Positions 7,542 through 14,212 of a stretch of DNA of 14,212 bases are shown here, in pieces; within the stretch, counting starts at the first letter, position 1; the number at the start of each line of letters is the position of its first letter. This stretch comes from Comamonadaceae bacterium (lineage in GTDB: Bacteria > Pseudomonadota > Gammaproteobacteria > Burkholderiales > Burkholderiaceae_C). Position numbers and translations under genes: made by a program. The notes under the pieces are model-generated. The model had not been told where the DNA came from and searched no databases. It saw only the letters and a list, made by a program, of their open reading frames with translations. The stretch lies in contig CANCDA010000050.1 in assembly GCA_947374705.1 (NCBI GenBank), forward strand, positions 1 through 14,212, in the 5' to 3' direction.

Positions 7542-8720
7542 TTATCTCAACTTCAAGGTGGACAGGCCCACCAAGCACAGCAGCATGGTGATGATCCAAA
7601 AACGCACCACGACCTGTGTTTCTTTCCAACCGCTTTTCTCAAAGTGGTGGTGCAGCGGAGCCATCTTGAGGATGCGCCGACCCGTGCCATATTTTTTCTT
7701 GGTGTACTTGAACCAGCTCACCTGCACCATGACCGAGAGCGCCTCCACCACAAAGATACCGCCCATGATGGCCAGCACAACTTCTTGGCGCACGATGACG
7801 GCAATCGTGCCCAACGCCGCACCCAAAGCCAGCGCGCCCACGTCGCCCATGAAGACCTGTGCCGGGTGCGCGTTGAACCACAAAAACGCCAAGCCTGCAC
7901 CGGCCATGGCGGCACAGAAAATCAGCAACTCACCCGCGCCGGGGATGTGCGGCAAGAACAAGTATTTGGAGAACACCGAGCTGCCCGTGACATAGGCAAA
8001 CACGCCGAGCGCAGAGCCCACCATCACCACCGGCATGATGGCCAAGCCGTCGAGTCCATCCGTCAAATTCACGGCATTGCTAGAGCCCACGATCACAAGG
8101 TAGGTCAAGAGCACAAATCCAAACACGCCCAGCGGGTAGCTGATCTCTTTGAAGAAGGGCAGCAAGAGGCCGGCCTTGGGCGGCAGGCTCAGATCAAAAC
8201 CCGACTGCACCCATTTGAAGAACAACTCCAGCACGCGCATATTGCTGTTCTCCGAAATGCTGAACACCAGGTAAAGCGCGGCCACCAAGCCAATCACTGA
8301 TTGCCAAAAATACTTCTCGCGCGAGCGCATGCCCTCAGGGTCTTTGTTGACCACCTTACGCCAGTCATCGACCCAGCCAATGGCCCCAAAGCCCAGGGTG
8401 ACCAAGAGCACGATCCAGACAAAGCGGTTGCTCAGGTCAAACCACAGCAGAGTCGAGACCGCGATGGACAGCAAAATCAACACGCCGCCCATGGTGGGTG
8501 TGCCGCTTTTGACAATGTGCGTCTCCATGCCGTAGCTGCGCACCTGCTGGCCAATCTTGAGTTCCGTCAGGCGGCGAATCACGTAGGGGCCTGCGATCAG
8601 CCCCATGAGCAACGCCGTGAGTGCGGCCATGACGGCGCGAAACGTCAGATACTGGAATACACGGAAAACTCCGAACTCGGGCGACAGGCTTTGCAACCAC
8701 TGGGCGAGGCTAAGCAGCAT
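7542..8720 (-). CDS. mraY: Phospho-N-acetylmuramoyl-pentapeptide-transferase MraY
   Basis: MraY is the integral membrane enzyme that transfers phospho-MurNAc-pentapeptide to undecaprenyl phosphate, making lipid I. The 392-residue product has about ten membrane helices. Signature residues are GQQVRSYGMETHIVKSGTPT (57-76), the aspartate pair D118-D119 in GWVDDWRKV, NAVNLTDGLDGLA (215-227), the magnesium-site Asp D293 in FMGDVGALALG, and APLHHHFEKSGWKE (354-367) with the HHH motif at 357-359. Length and motif order match the bacterial family; WecA-type relatives lack the HHHFE-GW pattern. Its first 11 bases overlap the end of murF, and an AAGGA site 8 bases before the ATG lies within the murF coding sequence. 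It stops 26 bases before murD. Confidence 0.98.
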   Translation of the reverse strand: MLLSLAQWLQSLSPEFGVFRVFQYLTFRAVMAALTALLMGLIAGPYVIRRLTELKIGQQVRSYGMETHIVKSGTPTMGGVLILLSIAVSTLLWFDLSNRFVWIVLLVTLGFGAIGWVDDWRKVVNKDPEGMRSREKYFWQSVIGLVAALYLVFSISENSNMRVLELFFKWVQSGFDLSLPPKAGLLLPFFKEISYPLGVFGFVLLTYLVIVGSSNAVNLTDGLDGLAIMPVVMVGSALGVFAYVTGSSVFSKYLFLPHIPGAGELLIFCAAMAGAGLAFLWFNAHPAQVFMGDVGALALGAALGTIAVIVRQEVVLAIMGGIFVVEALSVMVQVSWFKYTKKKYGTGRRILKMAPLHHHFEKSGWKETQVVVRFWIITMLLCLVGLSTLKLR

Positions 8721-10185
8721 GGTGAGCGTCCTTGTCGTTATGGTTTGCGTTGTTGTTTTGAGCGCTGGCCGTGATGGCTTGCACCACCCGCTCCATCTTC
8801 ATGAAGCGAGAGCCCTTGACCAGCACGCTGGCCAGCTTGGGCAGCTGCATTAGCACCGCTGTGTTCAGCGCGTCGATGTCGGCGAAGTGCTGAGCCCCTG
8901 CTCCTCCCGCTGGCACAGCGGTGATGGACAAGCCCATCTGCTCGCCCAAGCCAAACAAGGTGTCGATGCCGCACGCTTGCGCGTAGGCCGTCACTTCGGC
9001 GTGGAACTGGGGGCCCTCGTTGCCCACCTCACCCATGTCGCCCAACACCAGCAAGCGCGGTCCAGGCAGGCCGGCCAACACGTCAATGGCAGCGCGCACC
9101 GAGTCCGGATTGGCGTTGTAGCTGTCGTCCACCAGCGTGAGAGTGTGGCTGGGCAGCACCACGCTCAAGGCGCGTGAACGCCCCTTAACGGGCTCAAAAG
9201 CCTCCAGCCCGCGTGCAATATCGGCCAGCGGCACACCGGCGACCAGCGCACAGGCGGCGGCGGCCAGCGAGTTCTTCACGTTGTGCAGTCCTGCCACGTG
9301 CAAACGGTAGCTCAGGCGGCCCACGGGGGTGTGCGCTTGCACCGCCCAGGCCTCACCCGCCCACACCGGCGGTGCGCAGTACACATCGGCGTATTGCGGG
9401 TCAGCACTCGCTTGCAGGGCAAAGTCCGCTTGCGGGTGCAGGGCGAAGCGCTGGTGCGCGCGTGCACCGTTCATCGTTAGCCACAGTGGGCTGAAGGCAT
9501 CGTCCGCCGGGAACACGGCCACGCCGTTGGCCCCTAAGGCCTCGATGACTGCGCCATTTTCCTGCGCCACCGCCTGCGTGTTGGCCATGAACTCCAGATG
9601 CTCGCGCTGTGCGTTATTGACCAGCGCCACCGTAGGGCGCGCGATATCGGACAGCACTTTGATTTCACCAGGGTGGTTCATGCCCAGCTCGACTACGGCC
9701 ACCTCGTGCTGTGCGTTCAAGCGTAGCAGGGTCAGCGGCACGCCAATGTCGTTGTTGAAGTTGCCTTGCGTGGCCAACATGGCCTGCGGCTTGAAGGCGC
9801 TCAAAATCGCCGCAATCATTTGCGTGACCGTGGTCTTGCCGTTGCTGCCGGTGACCGCGATCAAAGGCAGCTTGAACTGCGCGCGCCAGCCTGCGGCCAG
9901 CTCGCCCAAGGCGCGTTTACTGTCCGCCACCACGAGTCCCGGCAAACCGGCTCTGGCCAATGCGGCGTGGGCTACATCTCCCTGGCACAGCGCGGCAACA
10001 GCGCCCTTGGCCTTGGCCTCGGCCAGGTAGTCGTTGCCGTCAAAGCGGTCACCCTTGAGAGCCACAAAGAGATCACCCTGCATCAGACTGCGGGTGTCGG
10101 TGTGCACACGCTGTACGGTGATGCTGGCATCACCAACGATTTGCACGCCGGTGATCCACTGCGCCGCTTGTTTCAAGGTCATCAT
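8710..10185 (-). CDS. murF: UDP-N-acetylmuramoyl-tripeptide--D-alanyl-D-alanine ligase MurF
   Basis: MurF adds the D-Ala-D-Ala dipeptide made by DdlB and finishes the cytoplasmic UDP-MurNAc-pentapeptide. I use the ATG at 10185 (491 residues). It forms an ATGA with the murE stop and has AAGGGG 7 bases upstream, whereas the in-frame GTG at 10191 would be only 1 base from that site. The N-terminal domain has VHTDTRSLMQGDLFVALKG (27-45). The ATPase domain has the P-loop VTGSNGKTTVTQ (111-122), GNFNNDIGVPLTLL (141-154), VVELGMNHPGEI (164-175) and NAQREHLEF (191-199). The C-terminal domain has KGRSRALSV and DDSYNANPDS. TGSNGKTT and DDSYNANP mark MurF rather than MurE. The tail after ITASAQ is Asn/His-rich (NNNANHNDKDAHHAA) and looks non-conserved; its DNA carries the mraY ribosome binding site. 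Confidence 0.97.
   Translation of the reverse strand: MMTLKQAAQWITGVQIVGDASITVQRVHTDTRSLMQGDLFVALKGDRFDGNDYLAEAKAKGAVAALCQGDVAHAALARAGLPGLVVADSKRALGELAAGWRAQFKLPLIAVTGSNGKTTVTQMIAAILSAFKPQAMLATQGNFNNDIGVPLTLLRLNAQHEVAVVELGMNHPGEIKVLSDIARPTVALVNNAQREHLEFMANTQAVAQENGAVIEALGANGVAVFPADDAFSPLWLTMNGARAHQRFALHPQADFALQASADPQYADVYCAPPVWAGEAWAVQAHTPVGRLSYRLHVAGLHNVKNSLAAAACALVAGVPLADIARGLEAFEPVKGRSRALSVVLPSHTLTLVDDSYNANPDSVRAAIDVLAGLPGPRLLVLGDMGEVGNEGPQFHAEVTAYAQACGIDTLFGLGEQMGLSITAVPAGGAGAQHFADIDALNTAVLMQLPKLASVLVKGSRFMKMERVVQAITASAQNNNANHNDKDAHHAA
8729..8733 (-). promoter_or_regulatory. mraY ribosome binding site inside murF
   Basis: AAGGA on the minus strand ends 8 bases before the mraY ATG at 8720 and is embedded in the last codons of murF, in an A/C-rich, probably unstructured part of the message. 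This supports the chosen mraY start and shows that the Asn/His-rich end of MurF shares its DNA with the mraY initiation region. Confidence 0.7.
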
Positions 10186-11789
10186 GCGCACGCCCCTTGC
10201 TGAGAAGCAACTCGGCGCTGCAAAGCCAATTGCAAGCCTTGTTGCGCGTGCAACCGGTCTGAGAAGGGGTAACGCACACCGGCCACGTCCTGCTCTTGCT
10301 CGTGGCCTTTGCCTGCGATCAGAACCACGTCATTTGCGTTCACCTCGGCCAGCGTCTGGGCGATGGCCAGCGCCCGGTCGGCCTGCACCTTCACGTGGGC
10401 ATTGCCCTCAAGGCCCAACAGAATTTGACTGATGATGACCTCGGGCTTTTCATGGCGCGGATTGTCACTGGTCACCACGACCCTGTCGGCCTCTTTGGCG
10501 GCTACCGCACCCATCAACGGGCGCTTCAAGGCATCACGCCCACCGCCACAACCAAACACGCACCAGAGCTGCCCGCCACGTTGCGCAGCCAAGGGGCGCA
10601 AGGCCTGCAAGGCCTTGGCCAGTGCGTCAGGGGTGTGTGCGTAATCCACCACCACCAAAGTTACCATCACGCTTGCCACATCGTGTGCTGCGCGGCCCGG
10701 CGCGGCGGCCTCCGCACCGTCATCCGCATGGACCAATTCCAGACGACCTGGGACAGAGCGCAGGTTGGTACAGGCGGCAACAGCGTCACCCAAGGCCACG
10801 CCTAGCGTGCGCATGGCGGCAATGACACCTAGCAAATTACTGACGTTGAAGTGACCGATGAGGGCGGTTTGCAGTGCATGGCTTTGCTCTTCCTCACTCA
10901 CCGTGAAACGCAGGCCTTGTGTGCCCAGGCTGATGTCACGCGCTTGCAAGCGAGCTGGTCTTTGGGTTGACACCGTCCAGAGATCGAGTGATTGTGAGGT
11001 CTGTGTTGGGGCTAAGGTTTCAGCCAGCACTGCGCCCTGCTCATCGTCCAGATTGATCACCGCAGCTTTCAAGCCCGGCCAGTCAAACAACTCGGCCTTG
11101 GCCTGCCAGTACTCGGCCATGCTGCCGTGATAGTCCAGGTGGTCTTGCGTGAAGTTGGTGAAAACAGCCGTATGAATACGGGTGCCGTCCAAGCGTCGCT
11201 CTTGCAGGCCGATGGAGGACGCCTCCACCGCGCAGGCCTGTAAACCCTCATCCACAAAGCGGCGTAGCGTGTGCTGAAACAGCACCGGGTCGGGGGTGGT
11301 CAAACCGGTGCTGATGACGCCCGCCAGGGGCGCGCCAGTTTCAGCCACACGACCCATGCCCAAGGTGCCCACCAGACCGCAAGGGCGCGCAGGTGTCAGG
11401 CGCGACAGGGCTTGGGCCAGCCACCAGGCGGTAGAGGTTTTACCATTGGTGCCGGTGACGGCCAGCACGTCGAGTTGGGTGGAGGGTTGCTCAAAGTAGG
11501 CCGCTGCAATGGGGCCGCTGGCGGCTTTGAGTTGCGCGTAACAGGCCACCACCTCCGGGTTCGATTCACTATTAAATTGATAGCTACTTATGCCCGTCTT
11601 TTCTACAATACAGGCACTTGCGCCTTGCAAGATGGCCGCAGGAACATGGGCTCTGGCGTCACTGGAAGCACCGGGCCAGGCGATGAAACCGTCACCCGTG
11701 TGCACTTGGCGACTGTCGGTCTTGAGCGTGCCGGTGACGTGGGCACGCAGCCACTGCGCGGCTTGCTCGGGGTTGTGGAGTTCTTGCAT
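10182..11789 (-). CDS. murE: UDP-MurNAc-L-alanyl-D-glutamate--2,6-diaminopimelate ligase MurE
   Basis: MurE adds the third stem amino acid in the cytoplasm. The 535-residue product has the three Mur-ligase domains: TDSRQVHTGDGFIAWPG (24-40), the P-loop VTGTNGKTST (111-120), TTPDP (164-168), AVEASSIGLQERR (187-199), FTQDHLDYHG (213-222) with the carbamylated-lysine position K231, FNVSNLLG (314-321), VDYAHTPDAL (381-390), FGCGGGRD (412-419) and IAGKGHE (491-497). DNPR at 442-445 is the meso-diaminopimelate signature, so a DAP-type wall is predicted. It is about 40 residues longer than Escherichia coli MurE (495). One extra piece is an Ala/Asp-rich stretch at about 355-374 between GRLE and VDYAHTPD. 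Residues about 60-77 are encoded by an AT-rich island with unusual codons. The ATG shares one base with the ftsI stop (TGATG). Confidence 0.97.
   Translation of the reverse strand: MQELHNPEQAAQWLRAHVTGTLKTDSRQVHTGDGFIAWPGASSDARAHVPAAILQGASACIVEKTGISSYQFNSESNPEVVACYAQLKAASGPIAAAYFEQPSTQLDVLAVTGTNGKTSTAWWLAQALSRLTPARPCGLVGTLGMGRVAETGAPLAGVISTGLTTPDPVLFQHTLRRFVDEGLQACAVEASSIGLQERRLDGTRIHTAVFTNFTQDHLDYHGSMAEYWQAKAELFDWPGLKAAVINLDDEQGAVLAETLAPTQTSQSLDLWTVSTQRPARLQARDISLGTQGLRFTVSEEEQSHALQTALIGHFNVSNLLGVIAAMRTLGVALGDAVAACTNLRSVPGRLELVHADDGAEAAAPGRAAHDVASVMVTLVVVDYAHTPDALAKALQALRPLAAQRGGQLWCVFGCGGGRDALKRPLMGAVAAKEADRVVVTSDNPRHEKPEVIISQILLGLEGNAHVKVQADRALAIAQTLAEVNANDVVLIAGKGHEQEQDVAGVRYPFSDRLHAQQGLQLALQRRVASQQGACA
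10193..10198 (-). promoter_or_regulatory. murF ribosome binding site
   Basis: AAGGGG on the minus strand lies 7 bases before the ATG at 10185 but only 1 base before the alternative GTG at 10191. It therefore decides the murF start and makes the murE-murF junction another ATGA overlap. The site is inside the end of murE. Confidence 0.7.
11562..11616 (-). repeat. AT-rich island with inverted repeat inside murE (possible dispersed element)
   Basis: Within GC-rich murE, about 51 bases at 11563-11613 are only about 33% GC by hand count. The arms TGCCCGT (11591-11597) and ACAGGCA (11610-11616) face each other across a 12-base loop and pair fully in the minus-strand mRNA if one G-U pair is allowed. 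Next to them is ATTAAATTGATAGCTAC (11571-11587). From memory, similar TTGATAGCT-containing elements are frequent in Comamonadaceae genomes; I could not check this. The island stays in frame and encodes the segment around TGISSYQFNSESNPE (residues 65-79) of the first MurE domain, using codons such as ATA, AGT, GTA and TTT that are scarce elsewhere in the gene. Confidence 0.45.
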
Positions 11790-13528
11790 CAGAAACTCTC
11801 TTCCACGGCTTGAGCCACGATTTGCGGCTTGACCGCCATATCGGGTTGAATACCCAACAAACGCAGAGTCTGCTGCACGGTCTGGCTGAACACGGGCGCG
11901 GCCACATCGCCACCGAAGTATTTGCCAGCCGAGGGCTCGTCAATCATCACGGCGACCACAATACGCGGCTGCTCAATGGGCGCGATGCCGACGAAGAAGC
12001 CCCGGTATTTTTTGTCGGCGTAGCCGCGCCCCTCTTGTTTGTGGGCCGTGCCGGTTTTGCCGCCAACCGAGTAGCCCATCGTTTGCGCTTTAGGGGCCGT
12101 TCCACCAGGGCCAGTCACCAGATGCAGCATGTTTCGTACCGCCGTGGCGTTGCGCGCCTGCATGACGCGCACACCGGCAACCGCATCCTGGTTAGCTTTG
12201 AGCAGGGTGACGGGCACCAGTTCACCATCACGGGCGAATACGCTGTAAGCATGTGCGAGCTGGAACAGGCTGGAGGACAAACCGTAGCCATAGCTCATGG
12301 TCGCTTGCTCAATCGGGCGCCAAGTTTTGTAAGCGCGCAGACGGCCACTCACCGCACCGGGGAAAGGCAGCTGCGGTTTCTGTCCAAAGCCAACCTGGCT
12401 GTACATCTCCCACATCTCGCGCGGCTGCATTTGCATGGCCATCTTGACCGTGCCCACGTTGCTGGATTTTTGAATGATCTCGTTGACAGTCAGCACACCA
12501 TGCGGATGGGCGTCGCTGATGGTGGAGCCACCGATAGTGATGCGACCAGGGGCGGTCTGGATCATCGTGGTGGGGGTGACCATGCCTTTTTCCAATGCCA
12601 GGGCGGCGATGAAGGGCTTCATGGTGGAGCCGGGCTCAAAGGTGTCAGTTAGTGCGCGGTTGCGCAGCTGCGCGCCGCTCAGGTTTTGCCGCTTGGCGGG
12701 AGAGTAACTGGGGTAGTTAGCCAGGGCCAGAACTTCACCGCTCAAAGCGTCCAGCACCACCACGCTACCAGCCTTGGCCTTGTGCTCCAACACCGCGTCA
12801 CGCAACTGCTGGTAGGCGAAGAACTGCACCTTGCTGTCAATGCTGAGTTGCAGGTCGCGCCCATCGACCGGGGGAACCTCTTCTCCCACCGCTTCGACCA
12901 CATTACCCAAGCGATCTTTAATGACCCGGCGCGAACCCGCGTGGCCAGCCAGGTTTTTGTTGAACGTGAGCTCAATGCCCTCCTGGCCGTTGTTCTCCAC
13001 ATTCGTGAAGCCCACCACGTGGGCGGCAGCTTCGCCCTCGGGATATTGGCGCTTGTATTCTTTACGTTGGTAAACACCCCGGATTCCCAAAGCAGCAATT
13101 TCTTTCGCCACCGATTCGTCCACCTGGCGCTTGAGCCAGACAAAGGTTTTATCCTCGTCTTCTATCTTTTTGTTTAATTCGACCAAGGGCATTTCCAGCA
13201 ACTGCGCCAGACGCTTGATCTCGGATGGCTTACGCTCCATATCCTCGGGGATGGCCCATAGGCTGGTGGCGGGAACACTGGACGCCAGGATCAAGCCATT
13301 GCGGTCCAGAATGCGACCTCGGTTAGCGGGGAGTTCCAATGTGCGTACAAAACGCACTTCGCCCTGCCGCTGGAAGAAGTCATTGGACAGCACTTGGATG
13401 TAGGCCGCGCGTGCGGCCAACGCACCAAACGCCAACGCGATGGCCAATACAATCAGCTTACTCCGCCACAATGGCGTCGGACTAACGAGCAAGGGACTAG
13501 AGGTGTAGAGAATGCTGCGACCGCTCAT
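11789..13528 (-). CDS. ftsI: Septal peptidoglycan transpeptidase FtsI (PBP3)
   Basis: FtsI is the class B penicillin-binding protein that cross-links septal peptidoglycan with FtsW. It is anchored in the inner membrane with its domains in the periplasm. The 579 residues have a short cytoplasmic tail, one membrane helix (about 24-46) and a non-catalytic pedestal domain with ELPANRGRILDRNG (65-78) and GQEGIELTFN (181-190). The transpeptidase domain has the active-site motif S301-T-M-K304 (in FEPGSTMKPF), S355-S-N357 and K491-T-G493 (in VGGKTGTAHK). Size and motif spacing match Escherichia coli FtsI (588). Position after ftsL favours FtsI over PBP2 (mrdA). The ATG at 13528 overlaps the ftsL stop (ATGA); the upstream run is G-rich with GGAG only 3 bases away, which fits coupled initiation. 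The stop shares one base with murE. Confidence 0.98.
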   Translation of the reverse strand: MSGRSILYTSSPLLVSPTPLWRSKLIVLAIALAFGALAARAAYIQVLSNDFFQRQGEVRFVRTLELPANRGRILDRNGLILASSVPATSLWAIPEDMERKPSEIKRLAQLLEMPLVELNKKIEDEDKTFVWLKRQVDESVAKEIAALGIRGVYQRKEYKRQYPEGEAAAHVVGFTNVENNGQEGIELTFNKNLAGHAGSRRVIKDRLGNVVEAVGEEVPPVDGRDLQLSIDSKVQFFAYQQLRDAVLEHKAKAGSVVVLDALSGEVLALANYPSYSPAKRQNLSGAQLRNRALTDTFEPGSTMKPFIAALALEKGMVTPTTMIQTAPGRITIGGSTISDAHPHGVLTVNEIIQKSSNVGTVKMAMQMQPREMWEMYSQVGFGQKPQLPFPGAVSGRLRAYKTWRPIEQATMSYGYGLSSSLFQLAHAYSVFARDGELVPVTLLKANQDAVAGVRVMQARNATAVRNMLHLVTGPGGTAPKAQTMGYSVGGKTGTAHKQEGRGYADKKYRGFFVGIAPIEQPRIVVAVMIDEPSAGKYFGGDVAAPVFSQTVQQTLRLLGIQPDMAVKPQIVAQAVEESF

Positions 13529-13809
13529 GGGGCTCCCCCCGCTGGCGCGCCCTGGCTCACGTAGTGCGTAATGGCAGGGGTGGCTACACGCATCTGCAAC
13601 TGATCGCGGGCCAGCCGCTCAACCCGCAGTGGCGTAGCTTGAGCGCGCTTTTCAACCTGAAGGCGTTCACTCTCTAACTCCAGCTTACGACCCTGCGTTT
13701 TGACCTGATCAATTTCAGTAAATAGGCGACGGGATTCATACTGCACTTGCACCAAGTACAGCGCACTAACCAGCACCGATAAAAGCAGCACTACATTGAG
13801 CCTGGTCAT
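13525..13809 (-). CDS. ftsL: Cell division protein FtsL
   Basis: FtsL is a small bitopic membrane protein that forms the FtsQBL complex with FtsQ and FtsB and activates FtsWI. The 94-residue product has almost no cytoplasmic tail, a membrane helix at about 4-22 (LNVVLLLSVLVSALYLVQVQ) and a charged periplasmic helix at about 24-60 (YESRRLFTEIDQ, LELESERLQVEKR) fit for a coiled coil. A conserved-looking VERLARDQLQMR segment (63-74) follows, then a Gly/Ala/Pro end. Sequence similarity across FtsL proteins is low, so the call rests on size, topology, the RLARDQLQM-type motif and the place between rsmH and ftsI. GAGG lies 8 bases before the ATG, which overlaps the rsmH stop in an ATGA. Confidence 0.94.
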   Translation of the reverse strand: MTRLNVVLLLSVLVSALYLVQVQYESRRLFTEIDQVKTQGRKLELESERLQVEKRAQATPLRVERLARDQLQMRVATPAITHYVSQGAPAGGAP

Positions 13810-14212
13810 GCTGCCGTCCTCAGCGCCACGCGCATGATGGCGCTGCGCGAACGTGGATTGGCGGCGACTTCTGCCACCGAGGGTTTGATGCGGTCTAGCG
13901 GACTCAGCTTCATAGCCTTGGGGGGCGCAAACGGTGTGCGGCGGTCATACACCTCACGCGAGTGCTTGGCAATGAACTGCTTGACGATGCGATCCTCGAG
14001 CGAATGAAAGCTAATGACCACCAAACGCCCACCGACCTGCAACACATCCAAGCTGGCTTCTAACGCGTGTTGCAGCTCTTCAAGCTCGGCGTTGATGAAA
14101 ATCCGAAAAGCCTGAAATGTGCGCGTTGCAGGGTTCTGGCCCGACTCGCGGGTTTTGACCGTGTCAGCCACGAGCTCGGCCAATTCGGTGGTGGTTGAAA
14201 GAGGGCCCCGTG
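13806..14212 (-). CDS. rsmH: 16S rRNA (cytosine-1402-N4)-methyltransferase RsmH, C-terminal part (5' end outside window)
   Basis: RsmH (MraW) methylates N4 of C1402 in 16S rRNA using S-adenosylmethionine. Only the last roughly 135 codons are present. The frame is open through the window edge, so the TTG at 14183 is an internal leucine, not a start. Typical C-terminal features are TTTELAELVADTV, TRTFQAFRIFINAELEELQ, GGRLVVISFHSLEDRIVK (the family's strongest motif) and the arginine-rich end ANPRSRSAIMRVALRTAA with the PRSRSA pattern. The stop overlaps the ftsL start in an ATGA. In most proteobacteria the gene is second in the dcw cluster, after mraZ, so mraZ and the cluster promoter would lie beyond 14212. 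Confidence 0.97.
   Translation of the reverse strand, partial: RGPLSTTTELAELVADTVKTRESGQNPATRTFQAFRIFINAELEELQHALEASLDVLQVGGRLVVISFHSLEDRIVKQFIAKHSREVYDRRTPFAPPKAMKLSPLDRIKPSVAEVAANPRSRSAIMRVALRTAA

Noticed and set aside
10189..10191. GTG at 10191 as the murF start
   Set aside because: It is only 1 base from the AAGGGG site, whereas the ATG at 10185 has ideal 7-base spacing and makes the ATGA overlap seen at the other junctions.
13140..13190. A second lower-GC patch, in ftsI
   Set aside because: It encodes a Lys/Glu/Asp/Asn-rich helix (about residues 114-131), and these amino acids alone explain the base composition. No inverted repeat was seen.
14181..14183. TTG as an rsmH start codon
   Set aside because: The frame continues to the window edge with RsmH-like sequence (TTTELAELV), so the TTG is an internal leucine of a gene cut by the window.
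1..14212. A new defence, mobile or otherwise undescribed system hidden in the cluster
   Set aside because: Every stretch is covered by well-known dcw genes in canonical order, spacers never exceed 42 bases, and no foreign gene, integrase, repeat array or RNA gene is visible.

Overview
The window is a stretch of the division and cell wall (dcw) cluster of a GC-rich Gram-negative bacterium. All genes lie on the minus strand, so transcription runs from position 14212 toward 1. In that direction the order is rsmH (3' part only), ftsL, ftsI, murE, murF, mraY, murD, ftsW, murG, murC, ddlB, ftsQ and ftsA (5' part only). This is the order classically known from Escherichia coli. The Gram-negative gene set, the beta-type proteins (for example a 514-residue MurD with a charged insert) and the codon use suggest Betaproteobacteria, order Burkholderiales, probably Comamonadaceae (Rhodoferax/Limnohabitans/Polaromonas-like). 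The family-level placement is inference from sequence style, not from a marker gene.

Layout. Positions 14212-11789 hold the end of the 16S rRNA methyltransferase gene rsmH and the divisome genes ftsL and ftsI (PBP3). Positions 11789-5971 hold murE, murF, mraY and murD, the meso-DAP, D-Ala-D-Ala, lipid I and D-Glu steps of precursor synthesis. Positions 5974-1340 hold ftsW (septal glycosyltransferase), murG (lipid II synthesis), murC (L-Ala ligase) and ddlB (D-Ala-D-Ala ligase). Positions 1343-1 hold the divisome genes ftsQ and ftsA. Together they cover the peptidoglycan precursor route from UDP-MurNAc to lipid II, plus the septal synthase pair FtsW/FtsI, the FtsQ and FtsL regulators and the FtsA membrane anchor of FtsZ. 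ftsZ and lpxC would be expected just beyond position 1, and mraZ plus the rsmH 5' end beyond 14212.

The packing is extreme. Eight of the twelve junctions are 4-base ATGA stop/start overlaps, one is a 1-base TGATG overlap and one an 11-base overlap. Only mraY-murD (26 bases) and ftsQ-ftsA (42 bases) have a spacer. No gene-free stretch above 42 bases exists. I see no RNA gene, terminator, insertion sequence, CRISPR array or plus-strand gene, and every gene keeps its catalytic motifs without frameshift.

This is a conserved housekeeping region and I found no new system. The points most worth a look are a roughly 33% GC island with an inverted repeat inside murE, which resembles an in-frame dispersed repeat, and lineage-type insertions in MurE and MurD.
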